Assembly (NCBI GenBank): GCA_020310875.1
Contig: CM035441.1
Span: 85,248,704 to 85,312,703 of the forward strand
Origin: Ceratopteris richardii
Taxonomy: Eukaryota; Streptophyta; Polypodiopsida; Polypodiales; Pteridaceae
DNA length: 64,000 nt
Direction: 5' to 3'
In this document: in pieces, positions 11,116 through 24,801 of the stretch
Numbering within the stretch: position 1 is the first letter of the stretch
Layout: each line of letters opens with the position of its first letter
Position numbers and translations under genes: made by a program
Notes under the pieces: generated by a model
Seen by the model: only the letters and a program-made list of their open reading frames with translations
Told to the model about the DNA's origin: nothing
Databases searched by the model: none

Positions 11116-11329
11116 TGTTTGAGATAGATGTCTGCGGAAGCACGTGAACAACACAAGGAAGAAGAAGAAGCTTGGAGCACAAACACACAATACTATGTAC
11201 AAAGATAAGTAGCCCATTAGGGCAATAGGCGTATATAAAAGCCGGGGGAAAAAAACCTCCTAAAGAGGGAAAAAAGTGCCCCGACGGTCCTGGTGTGTTC
11301 ACACACATCACTACCTAAATATATGAACA
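11116..11329 (-). repeat. Copia-A 3' LTR
   Basis: It matches 16003-16235 over its whole length apart from an indel near the centre and a GAA-unit length difference. Terminal motif is TGTTKGAG...ATCAACA type. Flanking GTAGC is the target duplication. Confidence 0.9.
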
Positions 11330-11458
11330 AATCCCCCTTGGGAGTGATGCGGTGAACAAGGAGCTGGCACTCATGTATAAGGAAGTGCCAAGCTATGTGG
11401 AAATCACTCCACAAAAGGAAGTAAGCCCAAAGCTTTGCGGAAAGCTTCAAACTTCTCC

Positions 11459-14400
11459 CTAGGCAGGGCTTCGTGAAAAGGTCTGCAATGTTCTCTTGCG
11501 TGGGCACATATGCCAAGCTGATCTCCCAGCAGAGAACCTCTCCCTGACATAGTGATAATGCACCTCAATGTGCTTAGTGCAAGCATGGAACACAGGGTTC
11601 CTCACAACTGCCAATGCGCTCAGACTGTTAGTGAAGATGGTGGTGGTAGAAGACTGGCCAACACTCAAATCAGCCATAAGGCGTTTGAGCCACACACACT
11701 CAACAGTCGCTGTGCAAGCTGCCCTGTACTCAGCCTCACAACTGGAAGTGGCCACAGTAGGCTGCTTCTTGCTCAACCAAGATATACATGAGCTACCAAG
11801 CATGAAGCAAAAACCACTGGTGGACACACGAGTGTCATAGCAACCAGCCCAATCTGAGTCAGAAAAAGCATGCAAATCTAAAGGTAGTGATCCCCCCTTG
11901 GGATAAAACAACCCAAGTAGCCGAGTACCACTCAAGTAGTGAAAGATGCGCTTAACCGCCTTCCAATGCGTGACTCCTGGGCAATGCATGAACCTGCTCA
12001 TCTGTGAGACAGCAAACTGAATATCTGGCCGAGTAATGCATAAGTAAATTAAGCATCCAACAACCTGCTGATAGAGAACAGCATCAAATGCATCTCCAAC
12101 ATCATGAAGACTCAATCGTAAACCTGTCTCCATAGGAGTGGTAATAGGCTTACAGTCTTCAAGGCCAAAATGCTGTAATAATGTGCCAATATATTTTGTT
12201 TGACACAAAGCCATTCCACCATCAACTTGCATAAACTGAATGCCCAAATAGTGATGCAAATGCCCCAAATCAAACATCTCAAATGAAGCATGGAAATCAG
12301 CCTTGAAATCAGCAATATGCTTCTCAATAGGACTAGTGAGCAGCATGTCATCAACATAGACAACAATGATCAGAAGCACATCATTAGCACGCTTAACATA
12401 TAAGGTGCTTTCAGTTGGATTGTTCTCAAAACCATGTGCAACCAGATAGGCATGTATCTTCTCATATCAAGCACGTGGTGCTTGCTTTAAACCATATAAT
12501 GCCTTCTTTAACCTGCACACCCGGTTTTCATGCCCTTTCTGCACAAAGCCACGAGGCTGAAAAACATACACTTCTTCATGCAAGTCACCATTCAGAAATG
12601 CTATTTTAATGTCCAACTGATGTACATTCCAACCATGATGGGCTGCAAGTGCACAAATGCTCCGAACAGTAGTCATACGGCATGTAGGTGCAAAGGTCTC
12701 ATCAAAATCAATGCCTCTTTCCTGCGCATAACCCTTTGCAACAAGCCTAGCCTTATACCTGTCAACTGTACCATCAGGTTTACGCTTCAGCTTGTATACC
12801 CACTTAGTGCCAATGGCCTTCTTGCCAGGAGGCAAGTCACATAAAGACCATGTACAATTCTTCATTATAACATCATATTCAGATTGCATAGCAGCCATCC
12901 AATTTTTTGAATTCTGTGCTTCATCAAAAGAAACAAGCTCATTCTCATCACAGAGACTAGACGCAGCCATAGCATAGCAATCTGATGCAAAGGAGGCACT
13001 ATGAGAGCCTGAACGAGTACGATATGACAAAGGTGCATCTAATTTGCTGTCACGCAAAGTCTGCACCAACCATTTTGGCATAGTTTTTGCCTGCTCAATA
13101 TCAGCTCTCTCATCAACAAGTGCATCATGTAAATCTACATCAGAAATGGAATGATCTGCATCATCATATGAAACCTGCAAAGGCTGAGAAGTTTCCTCAT
13201 TAGGACCGGCACTAGACTGTCCACCTGTAAAAAGAGGCATCAAAGTATCATACATGTCTTTAGAGCTAACAGATGTTTCCTTAGTACATGAAAGCAATGG
13301 CTGAATAGCATCTTCCACAAAGACAATATCACTGCTAACGAGAATGCATTTAGTCTGTGGATGATACAGACGATAGCCTTTACTTTCAGAACTGTACCCA
13401 ACAAAAATACATTTTACTGCCTTATCATCCAATTTTCTGCGATGTTGTTCAGGCACTAGTGCATATGCCAAACAACCAAAAACACGCAGATGAGCAACAG
13501 ATGGCGGTCATGCCAAGCCTCATATGGAGTGATAGACTGCAGTGCTTTAGTGGGACACTTGTTAAGTACATATGCTGCACACATGACAACCTCAAGCCAG
13601 AAACTATGTGGTAAAGCTTGACTCTTGACCATACACCTCGCCATCTCCATGAGTGACCTGTTCTTTCGTTCAGCAACTCCATTCTGTTGAGGTGTATACG
13701 GCACTGTACACTGGTGCTTTATCCCATGTTCAACCAGAAATGCATTAAAATCAGAAGATATATATTCCCCCCCTCGATCAGAACGGAGGGTGCCCATTTT
13801 ACATGCTGACAGATTTTCAGCCAAAACCAAAAATTGTTTAAAGCACATGAACACTTCGGACTTTACCTTGAGTGGATATACCCATGCATGCCTGGAAAAA
13901 TCATCAATGAAAGTCACGAAGTAAAGGTAATTTCCAAAAGAGGGTGTCTGCATAGGACCACAGACATCACTATGTACAAACTGCAATTTCTGTGTAGCCC
14001 GAACTGAACCATCTTTTGGAAAGGACGAACGCTGCATTTTGCCCAAAATACAGCCTTCACAAACATGTTTTCCAGGTGCCTCAAGTTTGGGCAAAGAGGA
14101 CACCATTTCAGATTTCTGCAGGAATAGCAAACTAGCAAAATTCAGATGACCAAAGCGTGCATGCCAAAGCTTTGCATCTGACATAGCCTGAGAATCATGA
14201 ACTGCACATGCCGAATCATTCGTAGATCTTTCATAGTCTCTGAGCTTATACAGCCCACGACATAAAATGCCAGAAGCAATAATAACATCGCCATTTGACA
14301 TATCATGAACTGTACATCTGTCATCAACAAATTTCACAACCAAGCCAATCTTGGCTAATGCAGAAACTGATAACAGATTCTTCTTGATCCCTGGCACAAA

Positions 14401-15650
14401 TAAAGCATCTGACAAGGTGAAAGAACTACCATCAGTAGTAGTCAGAATGATCTTACCAACTCCCATAACAGGATAAGAGGAGTTGTTGGCGCATGTAACA
14501 GTATTCGTTGTAGGGGCAGGCTCGAGCGAAGAGAAGAAACTGCGTTGCCAGGTAATATGTTTGGTTGCCCAACTGTCAAAATACCAAACATCTAAGTCTA
14601 CTGCAGACATGTACTAATCATGAGAAGATGGGCCAAAACTGCAGACAGTAGTAAACGCCCATTCTTCTTCCTGCACAAGATTTGCAGACTCTGTTTTTGG
14701 TGTAGAGGCCTCTGCAACAACCATTCCAGCCTCTTTCTTCTTTGCCTCTTTAGCAGCCAGTTTTGGACAGTTCTTTATGATATGATCATTCCCTTTACAA
14801 TACTTACAAAACAATTTCTGCTTGTCTGATTTCTTCTCATCTTTATCTTCCTTCTTCGAATATGCAGAATTAGCAGGTTTCTGCTTACTAGTTGAAGAGC
14901 TCCATTTTCCTTTGCCCTTCTGACTAGCCAGGAAATCTTGATCTACAACTCGCATAATGGACCTGTTTTGCCTGGACTGATCTTCCTACAACAGAACAGA
15001 GACTAACTCCTCAAATGATAAGGCATTTGGATTGCCTTTCATCATCAACCGAAGAGTAGAAGCAAAACTCTGATATGAATCAAGAAGACCATTCAGAACG
15101 GTCTGCAGAAGTGAGCTATCTGGTATAACCTCATCAGCAGAAATCAATTGTTCCTTCAAGTCTTTGATCTTTCTTAGGAAACTGTCCATAGAATCACCTT
15201 CATTCATGTGCTCACTCTCCAACTATTTTTCGGAGGTAAGCAACACGAGCCTCATTCCTAGCTTGGTACAATGTGGTAAGTGTATCCCAAGCATCCTTAG
15301 CTATTCTGCAAGAGTGAATATGAGGAATAATGGCACGTTTGACAGACAAAGCTATCAATGCATGTGCCTGGGCATCTCTGCCATCCCAACGAATCTGCTC
15401 TGCAGTAGGTGCAGCAGAAACAGCAGCCAATATCATCTTCGACACCATCTTCATCAGCTCCAGCACCTGTATTCGCAGTACCTGTTGTTTCAGGTGTAAC
15501 GGGATGTCTTTCAACACCCTGCACAATGTTCCACAATCCTTTTGCAACCAATACATGTCGAATCATATAAGCCCATAATGGGTAGTTGGTACCATCCAAC
15601 TTATCCTCAACAGTCAACATACGGAATACATCACTGCTTTCAGCCATGAC
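11459..15650 (-). pseudogene. Copia-A gag-pol region
   Basis: In minus-strand order: gag N-terminus with VEDKLDGTNYPLWAYMIRHV (15.6 kb), zinc knuckle CKYCKGNDHIIKNC (14.8 kb), protease start WYFDSWATKHIT (14.57 kb), GAG-pre-integrase LWHARFGHLNFA and CEGCILGKM (14.1 kb), integrase with DDFSRHAWVYPLK and YTPQQNGVAERKNRS (13.7-13.9 kb), RT with KARLVAKGYAQERGIDF and VVYVDDMLLT (12.3-12.8 kb), RNase H with SDSDWAGC and EAEYRAA (11.7-11.9 kb). Order PR-INT-RT-RH is the copia order. In known relatives this polyprotein carries out reverse transcription and integration; here it is interrupted about six times. Confidence 0.9.
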
Positions 15651-16002
15651 TTGTGACTAAAATACCTTGATGCAGAAAATTGATTGTATCTCAAAAAGTT
15701 GAACGGAACTGCCCAGACGAGTTCTGCTAAACCTGTAGCAGACTTCGAGACGCTTATACTGGCGAACAGAAACATGTATATACATTTGGCACAAAAAGAC
15801 AAAATAGCCTGCACAAGCGCTGTGATAGTGCGTTTGGAGGCCGAAATGAGCTCAGATCGCAATCTCGGCACCACAAAGCAAAGTTGTTTTGATGTCGGAA
15901 ACACCCTGAGTATGCTCACCAAAGTTCGTACGATTTTGAGACTGCAAACGGAGGAGTGTCGACGGCACCCTAGATGAAGCGACGACCTGCTCTGATACCA
16001 AT

Positions 16003-16235
16003 TGTTGGAGATAGATGTCTATGGAAGCACGCGAACAGCACAAGGAAGAAGAAGAAGAAGCTTGGAGCACAAACACACAATACTGAATGTACTACTAGAG
16101 AATGTACAAAGATAAGTAGCCCATTAGAGCAATAGGCATATATACAAGCCGGGGGGAAAAAACCTCCTAAAGAGGGAAAAAGTGCCCCGACAGTCCTAGT
16201 GTGTTCACACACATCATTACCTAAATATATCAATA
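16003..16235 (-). repeat. Copia-A 5' LTR
   Basis: This is the partner of 11116-11329. The adjacent GCTCTGATACCA at 15989-16000 is, on the minus strand, the initiator-Met primer binding site, which fixes orientation and LTR end. Confidence 0.9.
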
Positions 16236-16422
16236 GTAGCTAAAGGATTTGCTCAATCCTATGGTAAGGAAGATTAAGAGATTTTCATTCTCATGGCCAA
16301 AAGCGACCATAAGGGCCTAATAGTTGTGGTTAATATTCCAATAGGATGTAAAGAATATTATATTTTTAAATGACGATTTGCAGGAGAGAAGTTTGAAAAT
16401 AAGCAACACCCAATTATGTTTA
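16236..16422 (+). mobile_element. Copia-C, part 2: RT fragment between Copia-A and Gypsy-M
   Basis: It begins with VAKGFAQSYG, continuing the RT text left at 11115. Near 16390-16420 FENKQHP-like wording matches the [10 protein letters not shown] part of Copia-I RT. It stops at 16422 with GTTTA just before the Gypsy-M LTR. The RT text between these two motifs is poorly preserved. Confidence 0.75.
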
Positions 16423-16620
16423 TGTCACATCTTAGAGGTTTGGACACCTATTTGATATAGCCACATGGCATCCTTTGGATGCACTTATCATACAATGGTA
16501 GAAGAGAAGGTGTGAGAGTCAATTGTTGAAGAGTAGGTGGAAAAGGTCATAGGTCTATGTGTGTGGCTATCATGAGGGATCATGGGGAGAAATCTAAAAC
16601 GAAAAAAAAATTGTTTTACA
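16423..16620 (+). repeat. Gypsy-M 5' LTR (198 bp)
   Basis: It ends TTGTTTTACA directly before TTGGTATCAGAGC. Shared blocks with 51141-51372 include CCTTTGGATG, ATGGTAGAAGAGA and AGGTGGAAAAGG. Confidence 0.85.
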
Positions 16621-16633
16621 TTGGTATCAGAGC

Positions 16634-18280
<1,647 letters not shown>

Positions 18281-18722
18281 TGCAAGAGAATGAGGATTAC
18301 AACCACCACATGCTAGAGAGATGACTCTCCTCCCAAATATATGCCTCTACATATAGCTCTGTCTTGGGACTGCCTTCTTGGGTAGGTGGATTCTAACCAT
18401 CCATGTGTCGGCCATGTAACTGCATGTGCGCCAAGTTTCCCAGTTAACTCGAGTTAACTCAAGTGGATGCTTCTAGAAGGCTCTAAAACTCTTTGGGCAA
18501 AATACTCTCCCCATGTATCTCATGGGGTTTGAACTCAAGACCTCCTCATTCACACCCTTGAGACTTAACCACTAAGCTAAGTGGATCAATTGTTTAGCAC
18601 ATGACCTGCTATGTAATTCTAGTTTTGAGATCTTTGGTCATACACATAGGTGACCAAACAGTGTCTGATTTCGGATCTGTTTGAACTAGCCAGCCCTTAG
18701 ATCATAGACTTACTTTATTACA
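18281..18722 (-). repeat. J2: inverted J LTR (442 bp) with its polypurine tract
   Basis: The reverse complement matches the J1 LTR (3831-4278) end to end, from TGTAATAAAG to CTCTTGCA. On the plus strand TTCTTACCCCCTTGG (18723-18737) is the complement of the J polypurine tract, so this is a 3' LTR of a minus-strand J copy. It includes the tRNA-like module at about 18517-18588. Only about 10-20 bp of internal sequence follows before another J fragment in the opposite direction. Confidence 0.85.
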
Positions 18723-18741
18723 TTCTTACCCCCTTGGAAAA

Positions 18742-18784
18742 ATATGGTAGTCATAATCCTCATTCTCTTGCATGGTATCAAAGC
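18742..18784 (+). repeat. J3: LTR tail plus primer binding site, plus strand
   Basis: TCCTCATTCTCTTGCA is the J LTR end and TGGTATCAAAGC (18773-18784) is a Met-type primer binding site directly after it. It fixes both the LTR end and the priming type of J. It abuts the inverted J2 LTR head to head. Confidence 0.75.
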
Positions 18785-19845
18785 ATATGGTGGAGGTTCC
18801 ATGAAGACCTTTGTGTTTCTCATCACCTTCCTTATAGAGCTTTGTGTATAATTTTTAATCAATGTCCGCATATATATTCTCATGCATACACATGTCTTCT
18901 TTTGTCATGAACTGCATTTGGCAAAAGAAATTATCCATTTTGCACTTTGCACTGTGAATATAGTGCTGGGCAGGAGTGGAACCCACGACCTCGTGGGAAT
19001 AATGAATCGTGCTAGCCATGCCGTCCCATTATGATGATAGAAGAGCAGTTCTTCTATGTTAGTTTTATCATTTGACAATGTCTCACCACGGAGTTGCAAA
19101 AGACACATCAATCGACAAGGCATAGAGTTTGCTTCAAGTTAGCTAGCATAACTCTAATGACTTTCTAGAGTCTAGTACACTCTAGAAAAAAGAAGTTAGG
19201 AATTGCTCACAAGCTTGACAATTCCCAAGAACTAAAAGCTAAACTCTTTGAGAAAAGTGTCCTAAATTGGATAATTTTTGTTTTTTATTTGATTTGGTCA
19301 AGTTAAAGTAAGGTTGACCACAAGTAAATGTTAAACTTTCTCCTACAAGTTACATAGGATTTTCAAGCCCATTAGGACAAAGTAGTCCTCTAGTCAGATG
19401 AAAAAATCAAGTAACTATTGGAGAGGAGTAAACCATTGTACAAACATCCAAGTTAGATGTTTTGGCCAACCAAAATTCAAGTTTTCCAAATCCAATTCAA
19501 GTGGATCAAGAGTTCTCAAAGTCTTGATAGGGATAAAACCCCTAAATTACTATGTCCATTCATCAATCATGCCTAGGAATGGACTAATAAATGGAATCCA
19601 CCCAATTCACATGTTTGTGCCCAAATCCCACTTAGTAAAACAGTGAATTGGCCAGGGATGTTATTAGATCCACCATTATTATTAATTTACTACTTTGTAC
19701 TTTGACGATTTCTCAAAGTGCAAAGTTGGCTGGTGTTTTGAATCATTTGGGTAGGATCCCACCATAGAGATGAGACATGTTCTTCCAATTTTAGAACATG
19801 TGGCTCAAGGGATGCCTATGATGTTTATATAGCTTTATTTTTTAG
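18785..19845 (+). mobile_element. J3 internal fragments
   Basis: 18785-18960 follows the primer binding site and is presumed J 5' internal sequence. From about 19125 to 19845 the sequence is a diverged plus-strand copy of J1 3020-3790 (for example ACTCTAGAA, TTGAGAAAAGT, CATTAGGACAAAGTAGTCCTC). No coding motif is seen. The stretch between contains a tRNA-like unit on the minus strand. The middle of J is missing, so this is a deleted copy. Confidence 0.65.
18968..19028 (-). ncRNA. tRNA-like unit (tRNA-derived SINE head or tRNA relic)
   Basis: On the minus strand the unit opens GGGACGGCATGGCTAGCACG, containing an A box (TGGCTAGCACG), and closes with GGGTTCCACTCCTGCCC, containing a B box (GGTTCCACTCC). 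The outer ends GGGACGG and CCTGCCC can pair at five of seven positions like an acceptor stem. At 61 nt it is shorter than a tRNA and lacks a convincing anticodon arm, so it is not called a functional tRNA. A tRNA-derived SINE is likely, but no SINE tail was identified. Confidence 0.5.
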
Positions 19846-20204
19846 GACTTCCTTCTTGGGTAGGTGGATTCTAATCATCCATGTGTCGACCATGTAACTG
19901 CATGTGCAGGTGTCCTAGTTAACTGGAGTTAACTCCCAATGGATGCTTTTAGAAGGCTCTAGAGCTTTTTGGGAAAAATACTTTCCCCATGTATCCCATG
20001 GGGATTGAACCCAAGACCTCCTCCTTCACATAATTGAGACTTAACCACTAAACTAAGTGGATCACTTATTTATAAGAGTACATGAACTACTACATAAGTC
20101 TAGTCTCAAAATCTTTGGTCATACACAGGGGTGACCAAAGGATATCCGATTTCGGATCTATCTGAACCGACCGGACCTTTACATCATAGACTTACTTTAT
20201 TACA
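19846..20204 (-). repeat. J4: inverted partial J LTR
   Basis: The reverse complement begins TGTAATAAAGTAAGTC and matches the first four fifths of the J LTR, including the tRNA-like module (about 19997-20064). The LTR tail is replaced by plus-strand J internal sequence ending at 19845, so the junction joins two J segments in opposite orientation. Confidence 0.8.
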
Positions 20205-20973
20205 ATATTCATGTTATGCCAAAGTTTAAGGAACTAAGGAAATTTCAAGAGTAGCATACAAAGTTATCAAAGTAAGGATAATTCATTTAAAGATAAGATG
20301 TGGGTCTAAGTTTTGTATATGCCCAAAGGATAAGGTTAAGTGAACTAAAGAGAGCTGAAATTAATACTTATGGGATATCATTTGATGTCAAATGTTTTCT
20401 TTGCTTGAAGGGACACGCTTTATTCATTTCTACATGAAGGAACATTATGATATCTTCATTTGAGTTTCATAGATCTTTTATGGAGACTATGGGGCACATG
20501 CCATAGGAGCCCAAAGAAACCTTCATGAAGAGTTTCTTAATATTTGAGACTATGGGATATTGATAGGAATGCCCACATGAAGTCATAGTTTAAGATTTCA
20601 ACACAAAATAGTCAACTAACACTTATGGATAACTATTTCATATGGCATAGCTTAGATGGAATCCACTTAGAAGTGCTTGACATCATTGATGAGTTTCATA
20701 AGGATCATAGATCCATGCTCACAAGACTCACTTAAGGTATTTTTATTTATTGTAGCTTGATGGAGAACATTGGATCCCAAGAAAATAAGACATATAGGAT
20801 GCCATGTAGCAGGGGGATCTGGATGCAAAAACTACCCATATTGGTACTTACAGAATAGTTAGATTTGGTAGTTAGGTGATATTAGAATCATCTAAACCAA
20901 GCTAGCCTAGTCCCAGACTATGGGATCCATGAGAATCCACCATGTGAGATACTTTATGGAGTTCGCGAGTTGA
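20205..20973. other. Unassigned AT-rich stretch
   Basis: I see no protein, LTR or RNA motif here. Phrases such as GACTATGGG recur three times (about 20488-20560 and 20917), hinting at decayed repeat units. The left end of Copia-D2 and the missing start of the Copia-G LTR should lie here but are not recognisable. Confidence 0.4.
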
Positions 20974-21552
20974 AGAAGGTCTTGGAGGTGATCAACTAGG
21001 AGGAGGTGTTCTACACACTTGGAGAAGGTGTGCTATACATCAAGAGATCTTGGAGGAGGTCATATCAGCTAACCATCAACAATCTTTTTGATATACTGTG
21101 AGTAGCAAGGCTATTTCTATTCTCACTTGCTAGGTCACTCGTTTCTGATTTAGGTTAATCAAAATCAAAGTTTGTTGTAAAACAATTATAAACTGTTCAT
21201 ATTCTCCATATTCTCTCTCACACACACTCTTCACACCTCTTAGGAATCTCTTGTATCTAGTTCCTATTTTTGCCTAGATTCAAATATTGTTAGTTTGTAT
21301 CATATTCACACATTGCAATTTGACTTTGAATATAATTTAGTGTAGGTGAGCACTCCAGCTTATCATAAAATTTGAAAAGTTTTCTACTCTCTCTCTCTCT
21401 ATCTCTAACTCATCATCTTTTTGAGTATTAATGTGTGCATGCTAAGGTTCATGTGTTGGAAGATCCTGTAAACCTATGATTAATTATTATTGTGGCCCAT
21501 GCCACTTTGAACATTTGGTATTAGAGAATAGTTGAGATACACCCTTAACAAG

Positions 21553-24500
21553 ATGAGTGACTATAGACTTGATAATGAAGACAAGCTTGGGGGCATGTCT
21601 AGCTATCCAATGTGGAGTTTTATGATGATGAATTTGTTAATATCTAAGGACTTATGTAATATTTTCAATGGCACTTATCCAAGGCCAAGACAAGTTAGAG
21701 AAGATGTTGCTTCATCTTCCTAGAAGACGTGCTATTCCTATTTCTTCTCAACATGAGGTTAATGAAGAAGAAGAAATTCTTTCATCATCAGGAGTATATA
21801 CTACTTCCATATTACTTCGTGTAGAAGAGAAATCTAGATGGGATTCAAGGGATGCACTAGCACTTTTATATATTGCTATGGGAGTCAAGAGGAATATCAT
21901 ACCCCAAATCAAGTCATGTAAAACATCTCAACAGGCTTGGTTGGAGTTGGAGAATCTCTATCAAAGCAAAAACCCTGCTAGCAAAGCTCATCTAAGGAGA
22001 CAACTAGCCAACACAAGGATGAAAGTTGGTGAATCAATTCATATACATATTTTGAAGCTCAAAGACTTACAAGATCAGTTACTCAATGTTGGAGTCAACA
22101 TTTCATATGAAGAGATGGTAAACACACTTCCATCTACATATCGTGCTTTTGTTACTTCTTTATCTCTCTCTTCAAGAGATAGAGAACTTCCATTTGAAGA
22201 GCTATAGTTCTCTTACTCAAGATGAAGGTCAACAAAAGATTATGGAAGAGAATAATGAAGCCATGTTATCATCATCAAAGGGAAAGAAGAAGAAGGAGAC
22301 AAAGAAGGAGAAGAAGAGTCAGCAATCCAAGCAGGAAAGTAAGTCTTCTAATCCTAAGTCTACTATTCTTTCTCCTAATGCTTCCTCTATACCAAAGAAA
22401 AGTCTTTAACTACATCTGATTCAAAGAAAGGAGCATGCCATTACTGTAAGAAACTAGGTCACTACATAGCAGAATGCAAAACAAGGATTTTTAATGATAA
22501 GAAGAAAGCATCAGTTAATAGGGTTGAAGATTATTCAAAACCTAAATCTTCAAAGGTAGATTCTTATGCATGTGTTACTATTGAAGAAATAGCTTTTGAT
22601 TAGATAGTATTATCCTTGGATTTTTTATTCTGAAGCTACTAAGCATATGATAGGTTGCAAAAAGGTATTTTCTTCCCTTTCTGAGTCTTCAGGGAGAAGA
22701 GTGACCATTGCAGATGTTCATGATTTGGATGTTGTAGGTGTTGGAGAAGTGAACCTTAAGTCAAGAGCAGGTGGAAATTTCACAATTTCCAATGTTCTAT
22801 GTTTCAAACATGAAGAAGAATTTGCTCCATATCTCTAATTTCTTGTCAAATGGTCATAAATTTAATTTTAAGAAAGATTCATGTCATATCCTCTCACATG
22901 ATGAGGAGCATTGTCTACTTCAAGGTGAAGATAGAAGTGGCATATTTGTGTTATCCAAAATTATTCATGCTAATGTTGCTAGGTCTACTACACCTATAGA
23001 GAACATGAAGTTATGGCATGATAGATTTGTTCATATCAATTACACAAATCTCAAGCATATCATAGATCAATATATGGTGAAGAGTTTGCCTACTTTTGCT
23101 TTACTAGATGATGCAAAATCATGTGAAGGATGTCTTGAAGGAAAGCTTCACAAACTTCTTTTCAAGGAGCATGGATACATCACAGCCACAAGGAAGTTGT
23201 AGATCATACATGCAGGTGTGAATGGTCTGATGAGAATATATTCTATTCAATGTTTCAAGTACTTTGCTACTTTTGATGATTTCTCAAGATATTCATGGAT
23301 TTATGGTCTTAAAGTGAAGTCAAAGGTTTTTTCCTACTTTCAAGAAGTTCTTAGCTATCGTTGAAAATGAAAGTCAGCCAAGGATCCAAATTTTCACAAG
23401 TGATAGAGGAGGAGAGTACATGTCTAAAGACTTTGTCTTTTCTTGAAGAAAAAGGTATCTCTCATCAACTCACTATTGATTACATGCCATAACAGAATGG
23501 TATCATAGAGAGATAGAATAGGATACTTATTGAGATGATGCATAGTATGATGTCATCCAAAAAACTTTCTCCCAAGTTTGGTTTGATGCACTAGATATAG
23601 CTAATCACATTCTGAATAGGTCTTCCACAAAAGCTTTGAAGGCTATCACACCTTATGAAGCTTATGATGGGATGAAGCCCAAAGTAAGTTACTTTAAAGT
23701 TTTTGGTTCCCTAACTTATGTTCACATTGAGAAGAAGGATCATGGTAAGCTTGATGTAAAATCCATTAAAGCTATCTTTATTGGTTATGCAATTGAAAGC
23801 AAAGGATACAGATTCTATGTTTCATATACATATGATATCCTACTCTCATGCAATGCATATATTGCAAAAAGTCAGATTTATGATAAGAAGGAAGAGATTC
23901 CATATTTCATAAAATAATATGACTATGCATTTTTAGAAGGAATTTGGATTCTTACATTCAGCCATACAAGGGGGTTGATGAACCTTCTCAAATCCTAATC
24001 AATGAAGGTGAAGAGAGAGTTACATTACCTACATCAGTACCTAGTCCATCATCAATACCTCTTGAAGTTTTGATTTATGAAGTTGGAGAAGGTTCCAAAA
24101 TTCTAGAAGAAAGAGATACTAAGAACCAAAAATGATACCACCACTTTTCAGGAATATGCCAAAATGGTTATATCAAACCTAGAAGGATAGTCGTATAAAG
24201 GAATACATTGGAAGAACTAGAAGCCAACACATAGGCTAGCTAAATTATACAGAAAATTTTGAGATTCATAATATTTTAGCTCTTACTTCAATTGAGAATG
24301 AACCAACTAGTGTTCAAGATACACTATAAAGTGATATGACTATCACATGTCCCAAAGATTTAGACCTTCAATTGTTTAAAGGAGAACTTAAGCATTCATT
24401 TGATGTAAATGACTTAGGCATTTTACATTGTTATCTCAGGATTGAGTTCAAGTATAGAAATGAGTATATCTACATGAAATAATAGAAATACATTGAGAAA

Positions 24501-24790
24501 TTATTGGAAAGGTTTGAGATGATAGATTCCAAGCCTATACAAACACCTATGGATGTCAATATGTCATTACAATCGGAGTAGATTCAGAACCATTTGATGC
24601 TACATTGTATAGTCAAGTAGTTGGTTGCTTGATATATCTATGTAATACACGTCCAAACATTCAGTTTATAGTTTGTCAAGTATCTAGGTTCATACACAAT
24701 CTGCTCAAGATTCAATGGAAAAAGAGATATATTTCTAGAAAGTCACATGAAGTTTTGCAGGTTATTGAACCTTGTACCATTTGTGACATT
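21553..24790 (+). pseudogene. Copia-G gag-pol remnant
   Basis: Motifs in order: gag YRLDNEDKLGGMSSYPMWSF (21.56 kb); UBN2 part RWDSRDALALLYIAMGVKR and CKTSQQAWLELENLYQSK (21.8-22.0 kb); knuckle CHYCKKLGHYIAEC (22.44 kb); protease region SEATKHMIGC (22.63 kb); LWHDRFVHINYTNLK and CEGCLEGKLHK (23.0-23.15 kb); integrase 23.2-23.9 kb with TPYEAYDGMKPKVSYFKVFG; then FDVNDLGILHCYL-like RT wording (24.4 kb) and an RNase H start VVGCLIYL (24.62 kb). Most of the RT is not represented. It is closest in wording to the Copia-A family but distinct. Confidence 0.8.
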
Positions 24791-24801
24791 GAAGGGGGGA
24801 T

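Larger units (their letters stand above)
11116..16235 (-). mobile_element. Copia-A, complete but broken element (5.1 kb)
   Basis: This is an LTR pair with target duplication GTAGC (11111-11115 and 16236-16240). The element reads on the minus strand: 5' LTR 16003-16235, primer binding site TGGTATCAGAGC at 15989-16000, gag, zinc knuckle, protease, integrase, RT, RNase H, 3' LTR 11116-11329. LTRs are short (214 and 233 bp). They differ at about 14 of 210 aligned positions plus indels, near 7 percent, so insertion is moderately old. About half a dozen breaks interrupt the polyprotein. It interrupts the RT of Copia-C between the words ARYKAILVA and KGFAQ. Three other copies (A2, A3, A4) lie further right, all on the same strand. 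Confidence 0.93.

Noticed and set aside
18968-19028. Functional tRNA gene
   Set aside because: Length is about 61 nt, the anticodon arm is not convincing and the B box departs from consensus; kept only as a tRNA-like unit.
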